Positions 6,741 to 9,820 of a stretch of DNA of 9,820 bases are shown here, one piece after another. The stretch comes from Lachnospiraceae bacterium (GTDB taxonomy: Bacteria; Bacillota_A; Clostridia; Lachnospirales; Lachnospiraceae), in NCBI GenBank assembly GCA_017652545.1, contig JAGCAV010000455.1:1-9820 (forward strand). The letters run 5' to 3'. Each line of letters starts with the position of its first letter. Positions within the stretch are counted from its first letter, which is position 1. The notes below the pieces were generated by a model that saw nothing but the letters and a program-made list of their open reading frames with translations, was not told the DNA's origin and did not search any database. Position numbers and translations under genes: made by a program.

Positions 6741-6769
6741 TGACATGCCTTTTTGAAAGGCATACATTT
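6741..6769 (+). promoter_or_regulatory. Promoter with a perfect dyad in its spacer, upstream of the zinc-ribbon/DUF5685/J-domain cluster
   Basis: TTGACA (6741-6746) and TACATT (6764-6769) are 17 bases apart. Between them ATGCCTTT (6746-6753) and AAAGGCAT (6757-6764) form a perfect 8-bp inverted repeat with loop TTG, overlapping the last base of the -35 and the first of the -10. That is the classic position for a repressor or MerR-like operator. A terminator role for the kinase gene is less likely because no T-run follows. Confidence 0.6.
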
Positions 6770-6803
6770 CAAAAATAGATCAAAGTGAAGGAAGGGGCAT
6801 GAT

Positions 6804-7199
6804 GTGAAGGACAAGTTCAATCAGTTTATGACCGGCCGCTACGGCGTTGATGAGCTTTCAAAGGTCATGATGGGCGTGGCGGTAGGCGTGATGATACTCA
6901 ACCTGTTTGTGCGGCTTCAGATCCTGAATATTGTCGTGGTGGCACTGATCGTGCTGATCTACCTCAGGATGTTCTCGAAAAATATCCGGAAGCGGTATGA
7001 GGAGAACTGCAGATATTACGCGATCAAACAGAAGGTGCTGGGCTTCTTCGGAAAACAGAAGCGCACTGCCGCGGATCTGAAGAAGAATCACATTTACACG
7101 TGTCCGGGCTGCGGACAGAAGATCCGTATTCCCCGCGGCCGGGGCAGGATCATTGTGACCTGCCCGAAATGCAGACACGAATTTGAAAAGAAGAGCTGA
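6804..7199 (+). CDS. Small membrane protein with C-terminal zinc ribbon
   Basis: A 131-residue protein of unknown function. Two hydrophobic segments (about 20-36 and 39-56) are followed by a basic linker and a C-terminal CxxC-x16-CxxC zinc ribbon: C100-P-G-C103 and C120-P-K-C123. The GTG start at 6804 is chosen because AGGAAGGGG (6789-6797) sits six bases upstream; the ATGs at 6799 and 6802 are in another frame that stops at once. It would place a zinc ribbon on the cytoplasmic face next to the membrane. It is first in a cluster with the DUF5685-type gene, two bases downstream, and the J-domain gene, which suggests a joint function. Similar short zinc-ribbon proteins accompany DUF5685 genes in other Clostridia as far as I recall, but I cannot confirm that here. 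Confidence 0.82.
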   Translation: MKDKFNQFMTGRYGVDELSKVMMGVAVGVMILNLFVRLQILNIVVVALIVLIYLRMFSKNIRKRYEENCRYYAIKQKVLGFFGKQKRTAADLKKNHIYTCPGCGQKIRIPRGRGRIIVTCPKCRHEFEKKS

Positions 7200-7201
7200 T
7201 C

Positions 7202-8044
7202 ATGTTCGGATATATCCAGGCAAATGTGAAGGAACTGAAGATCAGGGAATATGAGCAGTACCGGGCATACTACTGCGGACTCTGCCATGAACTGAAAAAA
7301 AGATACGGCCGCAGGGGACAGTTCCTGCTCAGTTATGACATGACATTTCTGCTGATGCTTCTGAGCGCATTGTATGAGCCGGAAGAAACAAGGAGGAACG
7401 GCCGCTGCATTCCCCATCCGCTGAAGCGGCATGAGCAGATCCGGAGCGAGGTCACGGCCTATGCCGCCGATATGACGATCCTGCTCAGCTACAGAAAGGC
7501 AGCGGATGACTGGCATGATGAACACTCTGTAAGAGGAAGGCTGCTGCGTAACCTCCTGGAACGGGATAACAGGAAGCTTGCCGCCGGATATCCGAGACAG
7601 GCAGGGGAACTTGACCGCTGCGTGAAGGAACTGTCGGCAGCGGAAAAAAACGGAAGCCGGGATCCTGATTATACAGCCGGTCTGACAGGCGCTTTTCTGG
7701 GCGAAATATTCGTCTGGAAAAAGGACCTGTGGGAAGAACAGCTCAGAAGAACCGGATTTTATCTCGGAAAATTCATCTATCTGATGGATGCCTGGGATGA
7801 CCGGGAGGAAGACAGAAAGCACGGCAGTTACAACATTTTCAATCTGCTCGGGACAGAAAAGGAAGCCGCGCTTGCGATGATGCAGGATACGATGGCGCAC
7901 TGCTGCCGTGCTTTTGAGCAGCTTCCGATCGTGGAAATGGCTCCGATACTCAGAAATATACTTTACGCCGGCGTATGGACTGCATTTTCGTCGGGACAGG
8001 AACGCCGAGGTATTCCTGACAGGTCTTTGCAGGAAGAGGAATGA
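7202..8044 (+). CDS. DUF5685-type protein, possible isoprenoid-synthase-like fold
   Basis: A 280-residue, mostly alpha-helical, soluble protein. The start [20 protein letters not shown] and the YYCGLC motif (C25, C28) are typical of the uncharacterised family I know as DUF5685. What stands out are two DxxxD motifs: [11 protein letters not shown] with D102 and D106, and [17 protein letters not shown] with D200 and D204 followed by G208. Their contexts match, in pattern, the two aspartate-rich motifs of squalene/phytoene synthases (YxRxxDDxxDE, and LGxxxQxxNxxRDxxEDxxxG). By inference the protein may share that all-helical class I fold; catalytic activity is not shown. Further cysteines are at 69, 140, 234 and 235. 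It starts two bases after the zinc-ribbon gene, with only a weak ribosome site, so translation is probably coupled; a J-domain gene follows one base after its stop. Confidence 0.85.
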   Translation: MFGYIQANVKELKIREYEQYRAYYCGLCHELKKRYGRRGQFLLSYDMTFLLMLLSALYEPEETRRNGRCIPHPLKRHEQIRSEVTAYAADMTILLSYRKAADDWHDEHSVRGRLLRNLLERDNRKLAAGYPRQAGELDRCVKELSAAEKNGSRDPDYTAGLTGAFLGEIFVWKKDLWEEQLRRTGFYLGKFIYLMDAWDDREEDRKHGSYNIFNLLGTEKEAALAMMQDTMAHCCRAFEQLPIVEMAPILRNILYAGVWTAFSSGQERRGIPDRSLQEEE

Positions 8045-8045
8045 T

Positions 8046-8714
8046 ATGATGGATCCCTATGCCGTTCTGGGGGTAAACCGGAACGCGACAGATGAAGAAA
8101 TCAAAAAAGCATACAGACAGCTGAGCAGAAGGTATCACCCCGATGCGAATGTCAACAATCCGGACAAGGAAGCAGCGGAAGAGAAATTCAAGGATATCCA
8201 GCAGGCATACCAGCAGATCATGCATGACCGGGAACAGGGGTATGACAGTTATACGGATTATTCCGGGACAGGCGGCTATGGCGGGTTTGAGGGATACGGA
8301 CCTTTCGGCGGCTTTGGAAACAGCGCCGGAAACAGTTATTCCCAGACGGATGTCCATATGCAGGCTGTCCGGAATTTTATCAGCAGCAGGCACTATGCGG
8401 AAGCGCTGCGCCTCCTGAATGAGATGGAGGAACGCAGTGCCCGATGGTATTATTACAGCGCCATGGCAAACTCGGGACAGGGCAACAACGTGGTGGCAAA
8501 ACAGCATGCGCAGACAGCTTATGCCATGGAGCCGGACAATCTTCAGTACAGACAGCTGGCTTCCCGGATGGAAAACGGCGGCGACTGGTACAGAGGAATG
8601 GGAGAGATGTACGGGAATCCCCTTGATACAGGCGGAGGTGACTGGTGCACGAGGATGTGCATCGCGAATCTGCTCTGCAACTGCCTGTGCGGCGGGAGGT
8701 TTTTCTACTGTTAG
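8046..8714 (+). CDS. J-domain (DnaJ-like) protein with TPR-like region and cysteine-rich tail
   Basis: A 222-residue co-chaperone-like protein. The J domain (about 3-65) begins DPYAVLGV and has the HPD tripeptide (H31-P32-D33) that stimulates the Hsp70 ATPase. A glycine/phenylalanine-rich linker follows (about 74-95), then a helical TPR-like stretch (about 103-175), and a C-terminus with six cysteines (201, 205, 211, 213, 215, 222). It lacks the zinc-binding and substrate domains of true DnaJ, so it is a specialised class C J protein that would recruit DnaK to a particular client. ATG 8046 and 8049 are both possible; GAGGA at 8036-8040 serves either. The gene starts one base after the DUF5685-type stop, so these two proteins are likely made together and the DUF5685-type protein is a plausible client. 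Confidence 0.9.
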   Translation: MMDPYAVLGVNRNATDEEIKKAYRQLSRRYHPDANVNNPDKEAAEEKFKDIQQAYQQIMHDREQGYDSYTDYSGTGGYGGFEGYGPFGGFGNSAGNSYSQTDVHMQAVRNFISSRHYAEALRLLNEMEERSARWYYYSAMANSGQGNNVVAKQHAQTAYAMEPDNLQYRQLASRMENGGDWYRGMGEMYGNPLDTGGGDWCTRMCIANLLCNCLCGGRFFYC

Positions 8715-8767
8715 GACACCGCTTCGGAATATCTGCAGCAAAGGAATATGATGGACAGGTGAAAAAA

Positions 8768-9820
8768 ATGGAGGATCTTCTGAAGGAGATAATGCCTTCC
8801 GACCGGGAAGCGTATCAGGGCTGTCTTGCACACTGGGACAGCCTGTGCAAGCCGCTCGGAAGCCTGGGTGTTTTTGAGGAGATGGTGGCCAGGATCGGCG
8901 CCATGCAGCGCAGTGTGCATCCGCATATCCGGAAAAGAGCAGTCGTGATCATGGGCGCGGATAACGGGGTCGTGGCGGAAGGCGTGTCCCAGACAGGCAG
9001 CGAAGTGACCAGGCAGGTCCTGGAAAACATGGGGGAGCGCATCAGCAGCGTCTGTGTCATGAGCAGGACCCTGCAGACGGAGGTGATCCCCGTCAATATC
9101 GGCATGAACGAAGACGCTGCCCACTGCCGGGTGCGCAATATGGCAGTCAGGCACGGTACGGGAAATATACGGGTGGAAGATGCCATGGACCGGGATACCT
9201 GTATCCGCGCTGTTGAGACCGGGATCCGGGTCGCGCGGGAACTTGCCGCGCAGGGGTATGATCTCATGATCGCAGGGGAGATGGGAATCGGCAACACAAC
9301 GACGTCCTCCGCCTGCGCCAGCGTCCTGTTCGGGGCGGACCCCGCGGTTGTGACCGGAAGAGGCGCCGGACTGTCCGGGGACGGGCTTAAGACAAAGGTA
9401 CGGGTGATCCGGGAGGCCATCAGCCGCTCGCAGCCTGATCCGTCAGACCCCATAGACATCATGAGCAAGGTGGGAGGCCTGGATATAGCCGGTATGGCCG
9501 GCGTATACCTCGGAGCGGCATCCGCGCACGTACCTGTGCTGATCGACGGTGTGATCTCCGGGATCGCGGCCTGCTTTGCGTATATGCTCTGCCCGGATGC
9601 GAAAGACTATATGATTGCGACGCATGCCACATCAGAACCGGCGGGGGAGATGATCAGGCATTTCCTCGGACTGGATCCGGTGCTCTTTGCAAATATGCAT
9701 CTGGGGGAGGGGACCGGTGCAGCCATGGTCCTTCCCATGCTGGATCAGGCTCTGAACCTGTATGACAATCTTCCCTGTTTTGAGGATGCCAGTGTGGAAC
9801 AGTATCAGCATCTGGTGTAA
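8768..9820 (+). CDS. cobT: Nicotinate-nucleotide--dimethylbenzimidazole phosphoribosyltransferase
   Basis: A 350-residue cytoplasmic enzyme of normal family length that attaches phosphoribose from nicotinate mononucleotide to a lower-ligand base, giving alpha-ribazole phosphate for cobalamin-type cofactors. Family blocks are CKPLGSLG (27-34), GADNGVVAEGVS (63-74), GEMGIGNTTTSSA (170-182), GRGAGLSGDGLKTK (197-210) and HLGEGTGAAMVLPML (311-325). E171 and E314 appear to correspond to the catalytic region residues E174 and E317 of the Salmonella enzyme. The start is ATG 8768 behind AGGTG (8757-8761); GTG 8759 is an in-frame alternative, and the longer frame from 8645 overlaps the J-domain gene. 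No cobalamin riboswitch is visible upstream. The gene lies 53 bases after the J-domain gene, so it could be read through; the stop is the last codon of the window, and partner genes such as cobU and cobS may follow. Confidence 0.97.
   Translation: MEDLLKEIMPSDREAYQGCLAHWDSLCKPLGSLGVFEEMVARIGAMQRSVHPHIRKRAVVIMGADNGVVAEGVSQTGSEVTRQVLENMGERISSVCVMSRTLQTEVIPVNIGMNEDAAHCRVRNMAVRHGTGNIRVEDAMDRDTCIRAVETGIRVARELAAQGYDLMIAGEMGIGNTTTSSACASVLFGADPAVVTGRGAGLSGDGLKTKVRVIREAISRSQPDPSDPIDIMSKVGGLDIAGMAGVYLGAASAHVPVLIDGVISGIAACFAYMLCPDAKDYMIATHATSEPAGEMIRHFLGLDPVLFANMHLGEGTGAAMVLPMLDQALNLYDNLPCFEDASVEQYQHLV

Noticed and set aside
6746..6764. Terminator for the kinase gene
   Set aside because: The hairpin is perfect but no T-run follows, and it fits the spacer of a good TTGACA promoter; an operator is the better reading.
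8645..8767. N-terminal extension of CobT overlapping the J-domain gene
   Set aside because: The extra 41 residues are not family-like, and ATG 8768 has its own AGGTG ribosome site and gives the usual length.
7950..8831. 293-codon minus-strand open frame across the DUF5685, J-domain and cobT junctions
   Set aside because: Overlaps three genes with clear family motifs on the opposite strand and has no supporting signal.
1..9820. CRISPR array, tRNA, rRNA, insertion sequence, phage or integration site
   Set aside because: Looked for spaced direct repeats, cloverleaf sequences, transposase motifs and flanking target duplications; none seen.

Overview
The window looks like chromosomal core DNA from an anaerobic, spore-former-related member of the Clostridia, most likely Lachnospiraceae-like. 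The basis is GlgD-type glycogen synthesis, SpoVG, an OmpR-family regulator with a multi-pass histidine kinase, an uncharacterised protein I recognise as DUF5685 type, purine-rich Shine-Dalgarno sequences and a T-run terminator. Genus cannot be fixed from the sequence. I see no mobile element, phage gene, CRISPR array, tRNA or rRNA, and nothing that points to recent transfer.

Layout. Positions 1-362 hold the 3' end of a glycogen-synthesis gene (GlgD-like). A 306-base gap follows that is rich in inverted repeats and promoter-like boxes, then spoVG (669-959) and a strong, probably bidirectional terminator (989-1016). On the minus strand lies a two-gene unit, malQ (4-alpha-glucanotransferase) followed by a PlsC-type acyltransferase, read from about 3390 down to 1018. 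A divergent control region (3317-3614) separates malQ from a plus-strand two-component pair (response regulator 3615-4325, histidine kinase 4329-6722). A new promoter with a perfect dyad in its spacer precedes a tight plus-strand cluster: a membrane zinc-ribbon protein, a DUF5685-type protein and a J-domain protein (6804-8714). cobT (8768-9820) follows 53 bases later and ends exactly at the window edge.

How the genes relate. GlgD and MalQ belong to glycogen and alpha-glucan storage, so the left part is loosely a carbohydrate-storage neighbourhood. The two-component pair is divergent from malQ, and an 11-base motif occurs in opposite orientations on the malQ side and the regulator side of the shared control region, so co-regulation is possible but unproven. 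The zinc-ribbon/DUF5685/J-domain cluster has no assigned function that I know of. The most unusual observation is that the DUF5685-type protein carries two DxxxD motifs in contexts that resemble the two aspartate-rich motifs of squalene/phytoene synthases, which suggests a divergent class I isoprenoid-synthase fold. The second is a 104-base imperfect hairpin between glgD and spoVG whose internal mismatches become G-U pairs only if the minus strand is transcribed.
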